NCBI GenBank assembly: GCA_002353225.1
Contig: DEJF01000060.1
Location: forward strand, 29,789 to 92,857
DNA length: 63,069 nt
From: Prevotella sp. UBA2755
GTDB taxonomy: Bacteria; Bacteroidota; Bacteroidia; Bacteroidales; Bacteroidaceae
Reading direction: 5' to 3'
In this document: positions 24,763-33,141 of the stretch, piece by piece
Numbering within the stretch: the first letter of the stretch is position 1
Layout: every line of letters starts with the position of its first letter
Notes under the pieces: model-generated
The model's database searches: none
What the model saw: only the letters and a program-made list of their open reading frames with translations
Told to the model about the DNA's origin: nothing
Program-made: the position numbers and the translations under genes

Positions 24763-25995
24763 ATGGCATTAGTAAACGAGCATTTTCTGAAACTCCCAAA
24801 CAACTACCTGTTTGCCGACATTGCCAAGAAGGTGAATGCCTTTAAGGTGATGCATCCCAAAGCGGATGTCATCTCATTAGGTATTGGGGATGTCACCCAA
24901 CCACTCTGTCCTGCCGTCATTGAGGCGATGCACAAGGCAGTGGATGAGATGGGTACTGCCGAAGGGTTCAGGGGCTATGGACCAGAACAGGGCTATGAGT
25001 TCCTGAGGGAGGCGATCCTGAAGAACGACTTCCTGCCTCGGGGCATCCATCTGGATATTGACGAGATTTTTATTAATGACGGCGCAAAGTCGGATACGGG
25101 TAACATCCAAGAACTGATCCGCTGGGATAACAGTATCGGAGTGACCGACCCCATCTATCCCGTCTATATCGACTCGAATGTGATGATTGGACGAGCAGGA
25201 GTCTTAAACGACGGACGATGGTCGAATGTCATCTATATGCCGTGTACGGCGGAAAACGGTTTCATACCTGCTATTCCGAAGGACTGTCATGTGGATGTCA
25301 TCTACCTCTGTTATCCCAACAACCCGACGGGGACGGTCATCTCGAAAGATGAGTTGCGCCGCTGGGTTAATTACGCGTTGAAGAACGACACGCTGATCTT
25401 CTATGATGCCGCTTATCAGGCTTATATCACTGACCCGGACATTCCCCGTTCTATCTACGAGATACGAGGAGCCAGAAAGTGCGCCATCGAATTCCATTCG
25501 TATTCCAAGACGGCTGGATTCACTGGAGTGCGCTGTGGTTATACCATCGTACCTAAGGATCTGACTGCTGCCACGCTCCAAGGTGAACGTATCCCCTTGA
25601 ATCCGCTATGGAACAGAAGGCAGTCTACGAAGTTCAATGGCACCAACTATATCTCCCAGCGTGCCGCAGAGGCTATCTACACACCAGAGGGCAAGCAGCA
25701 GGTAAAACAGACGATTGACTACTACATGCGGAATGCCCATCTGATGCTCGACACCCTCCGCCGTTTGGGCTTCGAGTGCTATGGAGGTGAGAACGCGCCT
25801 TATATCTGGATGCGTACCCCCGACACCTCCTCCTCATGGCAGTTCTTCGAGCAACTCCTTTATGGTGCCAATGTGGTATGTACTCCTGGTGTGGGCTTCG
25901 GTCCCAGTGGCGAGGGCTATGTACGCTTCACCGCCTTTGGCAGTCATGAGCATACGGAGGAGGCATTAGACAGAATCAAGAAATGGACAAAATAA
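24763..25995 (+). CDS. dapL: LL-diaminopimelate aminotransferase
   Basis: The 410-residue PLP enzyme of fold type I makes LL-diaminopimelate directly from tetrahydrodipicolinate and glutamate. It starts MALVNEHFLKLPNNYLF, typical of DapL. CYPNNPTGTV holds the Asn that contacts PLP, FYDAAYQAYI the Asp, and SYSKTAGFTGVRCGY the Schiff-base Lys. It sits between dapF and glnN, so glutamate made by GOGAT is used by the next gene product in the operon. The heptamer array lies directly upstream. Confidence 0.95.
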   Translation: MALVNEHFLKLPNNYLFADIAKKVNAFKVMHPKADVISLGIGDVTQPLCPAVIEAMHKAVDEMGTAEGFRGYGPEQGYEFLREAILKNDFLPRGIHLDIDEIFINDGAKSDTGNIQELIRWDNSIGVTDPIYPVYIDSNVMIGRAGVLNDGRWSNVIYMPCTAENGFIPAIPKDCHVDVIYLCYPNNPTGTVISKDELRRWVNYALKNDTLIFYDAAYQAYITDPDIPRSIYEIRGARKCAIEFHSYSKTAGFTGVRCGYTIVPKDLTAATLQGERIPLNPLWNRRQSTKFNGTNYISQRAAEAIYTPEGKQQVKQTIDYYMRNAHLMLDTLRRLGFECYGGENAPYIWMRTPDTSSSWQFFEQLLYGANVVCTPGVGFGPSGEGYVRFTAFGSHEHTEEALDRIKKWTK

Positions 25996-26018
25996 GTTAT
26001 TCACAACACAAACACAAA

Positions 26019-28241
26019 ATGAATATGGAAACATTAAGATTTCAAGTTGTCGGTGAGGCTTTCAAGAAGAAGCCGCTTGACGTAAAGGTACCCGCAGAGA
26101 GACCAGCCAGTTATTTCGGTAAGAAGGTCTTCAACCGTGAGAAGATGTATAAGTATCTTCCCAAGGATGTTTATGAGAAAATGATTGACGTGATGGATAA
26201 CGGTGCACGTCTCGACCGGCAGATTGCAGATGCTGTAGCCGCTGGCATGAAACAGTGGGCTACGGAGAACGGTGTCACTCACTATACGCACTGGTTCCAG
26301 CCCCTGACAGAGGGTACCGCTGAGAAACATGACTCGTTTATCGAGCACGACGGCAAGGGTGGTATGGTGGAGGAGTTCACGGGTAAGTTGCTCGTCCAGC
26401 AGGAGCCTGACGCTTCCTCGTTCCCCAGTGGTGGTATCCGCTCTACCTTCGAGGCTCGCGGTTATTCCGCATGGGACCCCACCTCACCTGTATTTATCAT
26501 TGACGACACCTTGTGTATTCCCACTGTGTTCATCAGTTATAGTGGTGAGGCACTCGACTACAAAGCACCGCTGCTTCGTGCGCTCCATGCTGTCAATGTA
26601 GCGGCTACCGACGTATGCCACTATTTCGACCCTGAGGTGAAGAAGGTCACTTCCAACCTCGGATGGGAACAGGAGTATTTCCTGGTGGACGAGGGACTCT
26701 ATGCCGCACGTCCCGACTTGCTGTTGACGGGTCGTACACTGATGGGACATGACTCTGCGAAGAACCAGCAGATGGATGACCACTACTTCGGAAGTATTCC
26801 CGAGCGTGTGGCTGCCTTCATGAAGGAACTGGAGATTGTCGCCCTTGAACTGGGCATACCCTGTAAGACCCGTCATAATGAGGTGGCTCCTAACCAGTTT
26901 GAGTTGGCTCCTATCTTCGAGGAGACGAACCTTGCCGTCGATCATAACATGCTGCTGATGTCGATGATGAAGCGGGTGGCACGTAAGCATGGGTTCCGTG
27001 TGCTGCTCCATGAGAAACCTTTCGATGGCATCAACGGCAGCGGAAAGCATAACAACTGGAGCCTGTCGACGGATAACGGGGTACTGCTGCATGCGCCCGG
27101 CAAGACTCCTGAGCAGAACCTGCGCTTCGCCACATTCATCGTCGAGACACTGATGGGTGTATACCGCCATAACGGACTGTTGAAGGCAAGTATCATGTCT
27201 GCCACCAACGCCCACCGTCTGGGTGCCAACGAGGCTCCTCCCGCCATCATCTCCTCATTCTTGGGCAAGCAGGTATCGGAACTGCTCGACCACATTGAGA
27301 AGGCTGACGTGAAAGACATCCTCGCCATGGCTGGCAAGCAGGGTATGAAGATGGATATCCCGGAGATCCCGGAACTGTTTATCGACAACACCGACCGTAA
27401 CCGTACGTCACCTTTCGCCTTCACGGGTAACCGCTTTGAGTTCCGTGCCGTCGGCAGCGAGGCTAACTGCGCATCGGCGATGATAGCCCTGAACAGTGCG
27501 GTCGCCGAGGCTCTCGTCAACTTCAAGAAACGGGTGGACGCTCGTATTCCTGAGTTCGAGAAGAAACTGGAAGGTACTGGTCATAGTGCTACTTTCCACG
27601 CTATCATCGACGTGCTGCGTGAGGATATCAAGACCTGTAAGCCCATCCGCTTCGATGGTAATGGTTATAGCGACGAGTGGGTCGTAGAGGCTACCAAGCG
27701 CGGACTGGACGTGGAGAAGTCTTGTCCTGTCATCTTCGAGCGTTACCTTGACGCGGCGAGCATCCAGATGTTCGAGAGCCTGGGTGTGATGACACAGAAG
27801 GAGTTGGAGGCACGTAATGAGGTGAAATGGGAGACCTACACGAAGAAAATACAGATTGAGGCTCGTGTACTGGGCGACCTCTCCATGAACCATATCATCC
27901 CTGTCGCCACCCGTTACCAGAGTCAACTGCTGAAGAATGTGGAGAACATGGCGGAGGTATTCCCTGTGGAAAAGGCGGAGAAGTTGTCGGCTCGTAATCT
28001 GAAACTGATTGAGGAGATTGCCGAGCGCACCTCGTCTATCGAGCGTCAGGTGGAGGAACTGGTCAATGCCCGTAAACTGGCGAACAAGATTATGGATGAG
28101 CATGAGAAGGCGATTGCCTACCACGACAAGGTGGAGCCGAAACTCGACGACATCCGTTATCAGATTGACAAACTGGAACTGATCGTTGACGACGCTCTGT
28201 GGCCGCTGCCTAAGTATCGTGAACTGCTGTTCATCCGATAA
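26019..28241 (+). CDS. glnN: Glutamine synthetase type III
   Basis: The 740-residue enzyme belongs to the large GSIII family common in Bacteroidetes and joins ammonium to glutamate. THYTHWFQPLTEGTAEKHD, GGIRSTFEARGYSAWDP, NGSGKHNNWSLSTD and FRAVGSEANCASAM are family blocks for ATP, metal and glutamate binding. I chose the start MNMETLRFQ; an in-frame ATG at 25983 overlaps dapL and is less likely. With AmtB, P-II and GltBD it completes ammonium assimilation in this window. A strong terminator lies 127 nt downstream. Confidence 0.96.
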   Translation: MNMETLRFQVVGEAFKKKPLDVKVPAERPASYFGKKVFNREKMYKYLPKDVYEKMIDVMDNGARLDRQIADAVAAGMKQWATENGVTHYTHWFQPLTEGTAEKHDSFIEHDGKGGMVEEFTGKLLVQQEPDASSFPSGGIRSTFEARGYSAWDPTSPVFIIDDTLCIPTVFISYSGEALDYKAPLLRALHAVNVAATDVCHYFDPEVKKVTSNLGWEQEYFLVDEGLYAARPDLLLTGRTLMGHDSAKNQQMDDHYFGSIPERVAAFMKELEIVALELGIPCKTRHNEVAPNQFELAPIFEETNLAVDHNMLLMSMMKRVARKHGFRVLLHEKPFDGINGSGKHNNWSLSTDNGVLLHAPGKTPEQNLRFATFIVETLMGVYRHNGLLKASIMSATNAHRLGANEAPPAIISSFLGKQVSELLDHIEKADVKDILAMAGKQGMKMDIPEIPELFIDNTDRNRTSPFAFTGNRFEFRAVGSEANCASAMIALNSAVAEALVNFKKRVDARIPEFEKKLEGTGHSATFHAIIDVLREDIKTCKPIRFDGNGYSDEWVVEATKRGLDVEKSCPVIFERYLDAASIQMFESLGVMTQKELEARNEVKWETYTKKIQIEARVLGDLSMNHIIPVATRYQSQLLKNVENMAEVFPVEKAEKLSARNLKLIEEIAERTSSIERQVEELVNARKLANKIMDEHEKAIAYHDKVEPKLDDIRYQIDKLELIVDDALWPLPKYRELLFIR

Positions 28242-28299
28242 AGAGAGATTCAGGCAACTACTTCTTTTTTTGGTTGTTTGAAGTTTGCGAAAGGCGGGA

Positions 28300-28326
28300 G
28301 CAGAACCAAGACCGCTTGTGTTCTGC
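28300..28326 (+). other. Small hairpin downstream of glnN
   Basis: GCAGAAC (28300-28306) pairs with GTTCTGC (28320-28326). Nearby AGTTTGCGA occurs twice (28282 and 28359 areas). It may be part of the glnN 3' UTR ahead of the main terminator. Confidence 0.4.
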
Positions 28327-28367
28327 CGAGCCGAAGACAAACTCGAACGTGAGTTCAAGTTTGCGAG

Positions 28368-28404
28368 GGACCTTGACGCTGGGACAGCGCCAGGTCCTTT
28401 TTTT
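28368..28404 (+). terminator. Rho-independent terminator of the gltB-glnN operon
   Basis: GGACCT and CGCTG pair with CAGCG and AGGTCC around GGA, followed by seven T residues. It closes the five-gene plus-strand nitrogen operon. Confidence 0.85.
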
Positions 28405-28643
28405 CATTGTTCCGATATCTGTTATGGGTGTACTCCGATGCCTCCTATGGATCACGCAAGGCATCCTTTAGGGGGTAAAGGAACTATCCCCAAGGGGCTT
28501 AGAGATAATCCCCAAGCCCCACGAAACCCGTACTTTCGACCCCTGGAGGCGGCACCTTCGCCCCACGGAGCCCAGGGCTTCGGGCCACGGAGCCTAGGGC
28601 TTCACAACCCACATGCTGTGTCTCTGTGCTGAATAAAAAAAGA
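28405..28643. other. GC-richer spacer with a 22-bp direct repeat
   Basis: No gene is supported here. CCACGGAGCC(C/T)AGGGCTTC occurs at 28563 and 28585, a 22-bp period. Several CCCCAAG and GGGGCTT words can pair with one another. The text is richer in G and C than the flanks and looks like remnant repeat. Confidence 0.45.
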
Positions 28644-28741
28644 ATTTCGCAAAAACATATAACCATATAACATGACAGGGCGCAAACCTCGATAAACAGA
28701 GGCTTTAAAGCATGTTATATGGTTATATGTTTTTGCGAAAT
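28644..28741. repeat. Perfect 31-bp inverted repeat with 36-nt loop
   Basis: The arm at 28644-28674 (begins ATTTCGCAAAAACATATAAC) is perfectly complementary to 28711-28741. The loop contains a further CCTC/GAGG hairpin. It lies in a gene-free region, downstream of the nitrogen operon and upstream of a ncRNA promoter. Confidence 0.9.
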
Positions 28742-28953
28742 ACGTAAGTGTTCTTCAAATTTCTGATACTCTTTTTAAACAATACGAGCATCAGAATTTT
28801 TATTCCGCCAGTCATATTTTCAAATAACATTGTCGTATTTGACTAAGAGTGGATCATTCAGAGTCTGTCAATTTAAGGAGAGAGTCTTCTAACTATTTGA
28901 AGCCTTGAAGATACTTTCGCTCGAAAGTAAAAATAAAAAAGTTCCTGTTTTAT

Positions 28954-28984
28954 TTTGTATTTTACTCGCTTATTCGTATCTTTG
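28954..28984 (+). promoter_or_regulatory. Perfect Bacteroidetes promoter for a candidate ncRNA
   Basis: TTTG (28954-28957), a 19-nt spacer and TATCTTTG (28977-28984), followed by CAC. The nearest start codon on this strand is 290 nt away, so a long structured leader or separate RNA follows. Confidence 0.8.
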
Positions 28985-28986
28985 CA

Positions 28987-29179
28987 CTAAGCATCGCCCG
29001 AATGCTTTAGAGAAAGTGGGTGGTGTACTTTAGTGGAAAAAACAAAGAAGCGTTATGCTTTTCTTGTATCTAGAAACCTGAGAAATTTCAAAAGTACGAC
29101 AAGAGAACATGATAGCTTCCACGTTATAGCGTGGAATGTTATCCTATCTCCCGTACAAGGTTTTCTCAGGACCTCTAGA
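28987..29179 (+). ncRNA. Structured RNA candidate upstream of the HsdR-N-like gene
   Basis: Directly after a strong promoter come hairpins CTAAGCAT/ATGCTTTAG (28987-29010), AAAGT/ACTTT and AAGAAGC/GCTTTTCTT, then a long-range closed structure: TCTAGA (29069) with TCTAGA (29174), CCTGAGAAA (29077) with TTTCTCAGG (29162), GTACG (29094) with CGTAC (29152), capped by TTCCACG-TTATAG-CGTGGAA (29117-29136). No open frame of note lies within. It is not RNase P RNA, tmRNA or SRP RNA by eye. It could be a free ncRNA or a cis-acting leader for the gene at 29275. Confidence 0.65.
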
Positions 29180-29274
29180 TGAAGATGGACATACAGTTCC
29201 ACGCTTCATAATTAACAAGTTGTCTTCTAAGGGACTGGGAGGATGGGACTTTTGATACAATAAAACTACAAATT

Positions 29275-30366
29275 ATGGACTTTAAAGATTCTATTTTCCA
29301 ATTAGCTGAGAGAGTGTCCTCTTTGAAAGAATCTATCCAAACAGAGGAAGCAACGAAGAATGCATTTATCATGCCATTTATACAGATTCTCGGTTATGAT
29401 GTGTTTAACCCGCTAGAAGTCGTTCCTGAGATGGATTGCGATATTGCAAAGAAGAAAGGCGAGAAGATTGATTATGCAATTATGAAAGATGGCTCCCCCA
29501 TTATGTTGATTGAGTGCAAACACTGGAAGCAGGACTTAAACTTGCATGACAATCAGTTGAAGAGGTATTATGTTGCATCGAAGGCAAAATTTGGACTGTT
29601 GACAAATGGTATTGTTTACAGATTCTATACTGATTTAATAAAGGAAAATATCATGGACGATGTTCCTTTCCTTGAGTTCAATTTGGAAAAGATAAGAGAA
29701 ACACAAATTGAGGAAGTTAAGAAATTCTGTAAGGAGAACTTTGACCTTGAAAACATCCTAAGCAGTGCGAATGAACTAAAATACATGTCGGAAGTCAAGA
29801 AAATCATCCGTTCAGAATTTGACGAACCATCTCCAGAACTAGTCAAAATACTGACCAAACGTGTATATGAAGGCATTGTTACTCAAAAGGTGTTAGACCA
29901 GTTTACAGACATTGTAGAACGAGCTTTGAAGAGTCATATCAACGATGTGATGAGTGAAAAGCTAGGTATTGCTATTAAAGCTACAGAAGTGGCTGGAGCT
30001 CCTATTCAAACGCCACCGACAGCACAAGAGCAGAAAGAAGAGGAACCAAAGAAAGATGACGAGAAAGCTTCTAAGATAAATACAACAATGGAGGAGATGG
30101 AGGGTTATTACATAGTGAAGAGTATCGTATGTGAGGTCATTTCATCCGAGCGTATCACATATCGCGACTCACAGTCCTATTTTGCCATATTTGCTGATGA
30201 CAACAATCGCAGACCTATTTGCAGGTTGCATTTTAATAACATCAACAATAAACGAATCGGCTTTGTTGACGAGAACAGGAATGAACAAATGGAAACCATA
30301 AAAAAAATAGATGACATATACAATTTTAAGAAACAACTGATAGAGGCTGCAAAACGATATGTTTAA
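29275..30366 (+). CDS. Stand-alone protein with type I restriction HsdR N-terminal-like nuclease domain
   Basis: The 363-residue protein opens with helical text and ATKNAFIMPFIQILGYDVFNP, as in HsdR N-terminal domains, then EKIDYAIMKDGSPIMLIECK with Asp and E-x-K of a PD-(D/E)XK site near residues 68-86. The middle is helical and acidic, and residues 270-363 form a separate C-terminal domain. No helicase part and no hsdM or hsdS gene lies nearby, so this is not a complete restriction system. Base composition is more AT-rich than the nitrogen cluster. DNA cleavage is inferred from the motif. Confidence 0.75.
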   Translation: MDFKDSIFQLAERVSSLKESIQTEEATKNAFIMPFIQILGYDVFNPLEVVPEMDCDIAKKKGEKIDYAIMKDGSPIMLIECKHWKQDLNLHDNQLKRYYVASKAKFGLLTNGIVYRFYTDLIKENIMDDVPFLEFNLEKIRETQIEEVKKFCKENFDLENILSSANELKYMSEVKKIIRSEFDEPSPELVKILTKRVYEGIVTQKVLDQFTDIVERALKSHINDVMSEKLGIAIKATEVAGAPIQTPPTAQEQKEEEPKKDDEKASKINTTMEEMEGYYIVKSIVCEVISSERITYRDSQSYFAIFADDNNRRPICRLHFNNINNKRIGFVDENRNEQMETIKKIDDIYNFKKQLIEAAKRYV

Positions 30367-30452
30367 ATGAATCAGACCTTAAGGAGGAAGCCTGTCTCAT
30401 ACAATACATAGCTGAGCAAAAAGAAATAGATAATAATTTAATTGATTCACAA

Positions 30453-30956
30453 ATGAAGAAAATACTTATATTATTGGCATTGCTTGCTACCCAAAGCCTA
30501 TATGCACAGCATTGGACTAAAGAAACAGAATCTGGAGACGAATTGTTAGGAACATCAGATAGAGTTAAATTTAAATATGTTGATTCTATTAATGTTCAAG
30601 CTTTTGCGTTTTATAGTGATGGTGACTATTGGAAAATAGGTATTGGCAGAGACGTGTTTCAGCCAGACAAACGTGGTACTTTAATTAGAAAAACCCTTAA
30701 CCATGCGACTTACGCATTAATTGGATTTTATGATGAGTACAACCAATTATTAGAGAAATGGGAAAACTGTCTTTTGCAATTAACACAAGGACTACGTGTT
30801 GCCGAAACAGCGAAGAATATTTGGGGGAAAACAACGAAAGGTACACGTGAAGTCGTTCCGTATTTAAAGAACCATAAGGGATATGTGCGTATCGTTGTAC
30901 CTGTTGTGAGAGGTAAAGATTTTGATATTAAAATCCCTTGTCTTAATAACGAATAA
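30453..30956 (+). CDS. Hypothetical secreted protein (167 aa)
   Basis: The product starts with a signal peptide MKKILILLALLATQSLYAQ and has no recognised domain. YALIGFYDEYNQLLEKWENC and YLKNHKGYVRIVVPVVRGKD are its clearest stretches. The same frame is open upstream of the ATG, but the signal peptide favours this start. It lies between the HsdR-N-like gene and a DUF4468-like secreted protein on the same strand. Confidence 0.55.
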   Translation: MKKILILLALLATQSLYAQHWTKETESGDELLGTSDRVKFKYVDSINVQAFAFYSDGDYWKIGIGRDVFQPDKRGTLIRKTLNHATYALIGFYDEYNQLLEKWENCLLQLTQGLRVAETAKNIWGKTTKGTREVVPYLKNHKGYVRIVVPVVRGKDFDIKIPCLNNE

Positions 30957-31060
30957 GGAAATAAAGCTATATAAGATAATAGCTAACCAATAAGCGAGAT
31001 GGCAAAAGAACAATTCAACAAGATTTAAAAAAATAAGTAGAACTACAAGATATGATAAAA

Positions 31061-31618
31061 ATGAAAACAACTTTACTAATTACTCTGCTATTATCGATGA
31101 CAGTGGCGAATGCACAAGAATTTGAATTGAACGAAAAAGGTGCTTATGAGCGGCAAGAAGTTATTCAAGTGGAGGGAGCAACAGCAATTCAGTTATACGA
31201 TCGAGCAATGATCGCCTTGTCTGACTGGACTGGGTCTGACGGCAAAGCGAAAGTGGGTATTGACTATCAGAACCAAGAAACTCACACACTTATATACAAA
31301 GGAATGTTCTATCTTGGCTACAAACGTGTAATTATAAACGGATGGGATCGTTATGGCAACTTTACATTACGAATACGTTGCAAGGACGGACGTGTTCAAT
31401 TAACTTTAACAGTCCCCACAGTGACTTGTATTTACGACAAGGATGGCACCACAAAAGTTTATGGGCTACCAGAAGTATTAGGCGAAAAAGAAAAAGCAGG
31501 AAAGAAAAAGAAGGAACGAATGGAAAAATTGATAGACAATCTTAAAAACAATGCCGACACGATATTTGTCGCTATGGGTCTAAAACTAAAGGGTGACAAT
31601 TCTGATGATGACTTCTAA
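31061..31618 (+). CDS. Secreted DUF4468-like protein
   Basis: The 185-residue product has the signal peptide MKTTLLITLLLSMTVANAQ and the pattern EVIQVEGATAIQLYDRAMIA, KAKVGIDYQNQETHTLIYKG and GNFTLRIRCKDGRVQLTL, which fits the DUF4468 (TBP-like fold) family of small Bacteroidetes envelope proteins. The C-terminus is Lys/Glu-rich and ends DNSDDDF. I prefer this start to the ATG nine bases upstream because the signal peptide begins here. Function unknown. Confidence 0.65.
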   Translation: MKTTLLITLLLSMTVANAQEFELNEKGAYERQEVIQVEGATAIQLYDRAMIALSDWTGSDGKAKVGIDYQNQETHTLIYKGMFYLGYKRVIINGWDRYGNFTLRIRCKDGRVQLTLTVPTVTCIYDKDGTTKVYGLPEVLGEKEKAGKKKKERMEKLIDNLKNNADTIFVAMGLKLKGDNSDDDF

Positions 31619-31659
31619 ATAGTTTTAATTGAAACTAGTTTGTTTTAATGAATAATAAA

Positions 31660-31686
31660 AATGCAGGGCAATAAAAGTCCTGCATT
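31660..31686. terminator. Hairpin between convergent genes
   Basis: AATGCAGG (31660-31667) pairs with CCTGCATT (31679-31686). It lies between the stops of the DUF4468-like gene and the ATPase gene. The T-run is poor, so termination is only likely. Confidence 0.45.
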
Positions 31687-31726
31687 ACCGCTTTCGCCCA
31701 AGCTTAGATGCTCAACAATGCCGGGG

Positions 31727-32914
31727 CTATTCTAACAAGTTACCAATGTCCCATCTCAAGAATTCTTCGATGGGGACTCCACCGGAACCGACGACAAATG
31801 ATTGTTTGGGATGGAATCTGTCACGGAATACGAAAAGCCCTTCATTGGTTGTCCTTCGCCCGCTTTTAACTTCTATAGCTATGCACTGTTTGTTGTATTC
31901 GATGATAAAATCAACTTCGTCTTCCCTCTCACGCCAATAGTACAATTTGTAATCATATTCGTCTTCCTGATTTAACAGATAGGCACCTACGGCACTCTCC
32001 ACCCATCGTCCCCAAAGTTTGGGCGTGGTAAATGCCTTGTTGAAAGTTGTGCCAGACTGCGCAGAGAACAGTGCGGTGTTATAGACCATAAGTTTTGGGA
32101 CAGAGTTGTATTTTCGTGCATCATCGGAAGCATATTTCTGTAAGCCACATATCAATCTCGATTCATCAAGGGTCGAAAGATAACCAGCCAGTGTTGTAAC
32201 ATTACCAGCATCCTGCAACTGCCCCAACATTTTGTTAAGAGAAAGTTCCTCGCTGGAATAGGTACAACCAAGTTCAAACATCTGTTTCATCAATGCTGGC
32301 TTATAAACGGTTTTAGTCTGGAGAACGTCGCGCTCAATGGCAGGAGCAATAATGCTGTCCTTGACGTATCGACGCCAACGGCGCTCGTCGTTGATATATT
32401 TTGCACCTCCAGGATAGCCACCAAAATAGATGAAGTGATCAACGTCCATGTTAAAGGCTTCGTGCATTTCTGCATAGCTCCAGTGAGACATACGGATTAG
32501 TTCATAACGCCCAGCCAATGATTCGGTTAGTCCATCCTTCAGCAGCAAACGTGAAGAGCCAAGGATAACAACCTTCAGATTAAGGTCATTGAATGTGTCT
32601 TCGTCCCATTCCTTCTTTACTGCCTCGCTCCAATTATCCAACTTGTGAACCTCGTCAATCACAAGCAGATACTCGTCCATTTTTGCCGCCTTCATTCTTG
32701 CGCGGGCAGTAGCCCACATCTCGCCTATCCATGCGTTGTTTGTCTCTTCAACATTATCTGCACTGACCAATAGGTGAGGGATGGTTGTCTCCTGCAGCAC
32801 CTGCTTGACCAGCGTTGACTTGCCTACCTGACGCGGACCGGATATAACTTGTATCTTATCACGCGGCTCCAATATACGTGAGAATAATTCTTTGAATTGC
32901 GCTCTTTTAAACAT
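31727..32914 (-). CDS. AAA-type ATPase with DUF4143 C-terminal domain
   Basis: The 395-residue protein has Walker A GPRQVGKSTLV near residue 25 and Walker B YLLVIDEVHK near 83, then the DUF4143 region ending in DEVDFIIEYNKQCIAIEVKS, a PD-(D/E)XK-like stretch. Such ATPases are widespread in gut Bacteroidetes, their substrate is unknown. Three 22-bp repeats overlap its promoter, suggesting autoregulation. It is a single-gene unit facing the DUF4468-like gene. Confidence 0.85.
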   Translation of the reverse strand: MFKRAQFKELFSRILEPRDKIQVISGPRQVGKSTLVKQVLQETTIPHLLVSADNVEETNNAWIGEMWATARARMKAAKMDEYLLVIDEVHKLDNWSEAVKKEWDEDTFNDLNLKVVILGSSRLLLKDGLTESLAGRYELIRMSHWSYAEMHEAFNMDVDHFIYFGGYPGGAKYINDERRWRRYVKDSIIAPAIERDVLQTKTVYKPALMKQMFELGCTYSSEELSLNKMLGQLQDAGNVTTLAGYLSTLDESRLICGLQKYASDDARKYNSVPKLMVYNTALFSAQSGTTFNKAFTTPKLWGRWVESAVGAYLLNQEDEYDYKLYYWREREDEVDFIIEYNKQCIAIEVKSGRRTTNEGLFVFRDRFHPKQSFVVGSGGVPIEEFLRWDIGNLLE

Positions 32915-32934
32915 AACTATCTGATTTTACGGAA

Positions 32935-32942
32935 CAAAGATA
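32935..32942 (-). promoter_or_regulatory. -7 box of the DUF4143 ATPase gene
   Basis: On the minus strand TATCTTTG, 21 nt from the ATG at 32914, with the first AAAATTCTCAAA repeat beginning three bases upstream, across the spacer and -33 region. Confidence 0.65.
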
Positions 32943-32945
32943 AGC

Positions 32946-33001
32946 AAAATTCTCAAATCTACCAAACAAAATTCTCAAAAGATTCAAGAAAAATTCTCAA
33001 A
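32946..33001. promoter_or_regulatory. Three 22-bp spaced repeats over the ATPase promoter
   Basis: AAAATTCTCAAA occurs at 32946, 32968 and 32990, exactly 22 bp apart, so all copies face the same side of the helix. They cover the -33 region of the ATPase promoter and are a likely repressor or activator array. Confidence 0.75.
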
Positions 33002-33002
33002 A

Positions 33003-33033
33003 GTTCACACAGAGGGTCAGACCCTATGTGAAC
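33003..33033 (-). terminator. Terminator downstream of the CaCA exchanger gene
   Basis: GTTCACA (33003) pairs with TGTGAAC (33027) and an inner GGGT pairs with ACCC. On the minus strand the stem is followed by TTTTG, placing it 108 nt after the exchanger stop. Confidence 0.5.
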
Positions 33034-33141
33034 GAAAAAGTCCTCGACATGACCGAAAATCGGATGCCGAGGGATGAAACTCTGAAACTAGTTTCAGTGA
33101 ATTATATAAATTTGTTATTTTTGTGCTCCGAAAGAGGATGC

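Noticed and set aside
28274..28632. Plus-strand open frames of 65-115 codons after glnN
   Set aside because: They cross the strong terminator, have odd composition (Arg, Pro, His) and no family likeness.
30367..30411. 14-codon frame MNQTLRRKPVSYNT between the HsdR-N-like gene and the next
   Set aside because: Very short and no supporting signal.
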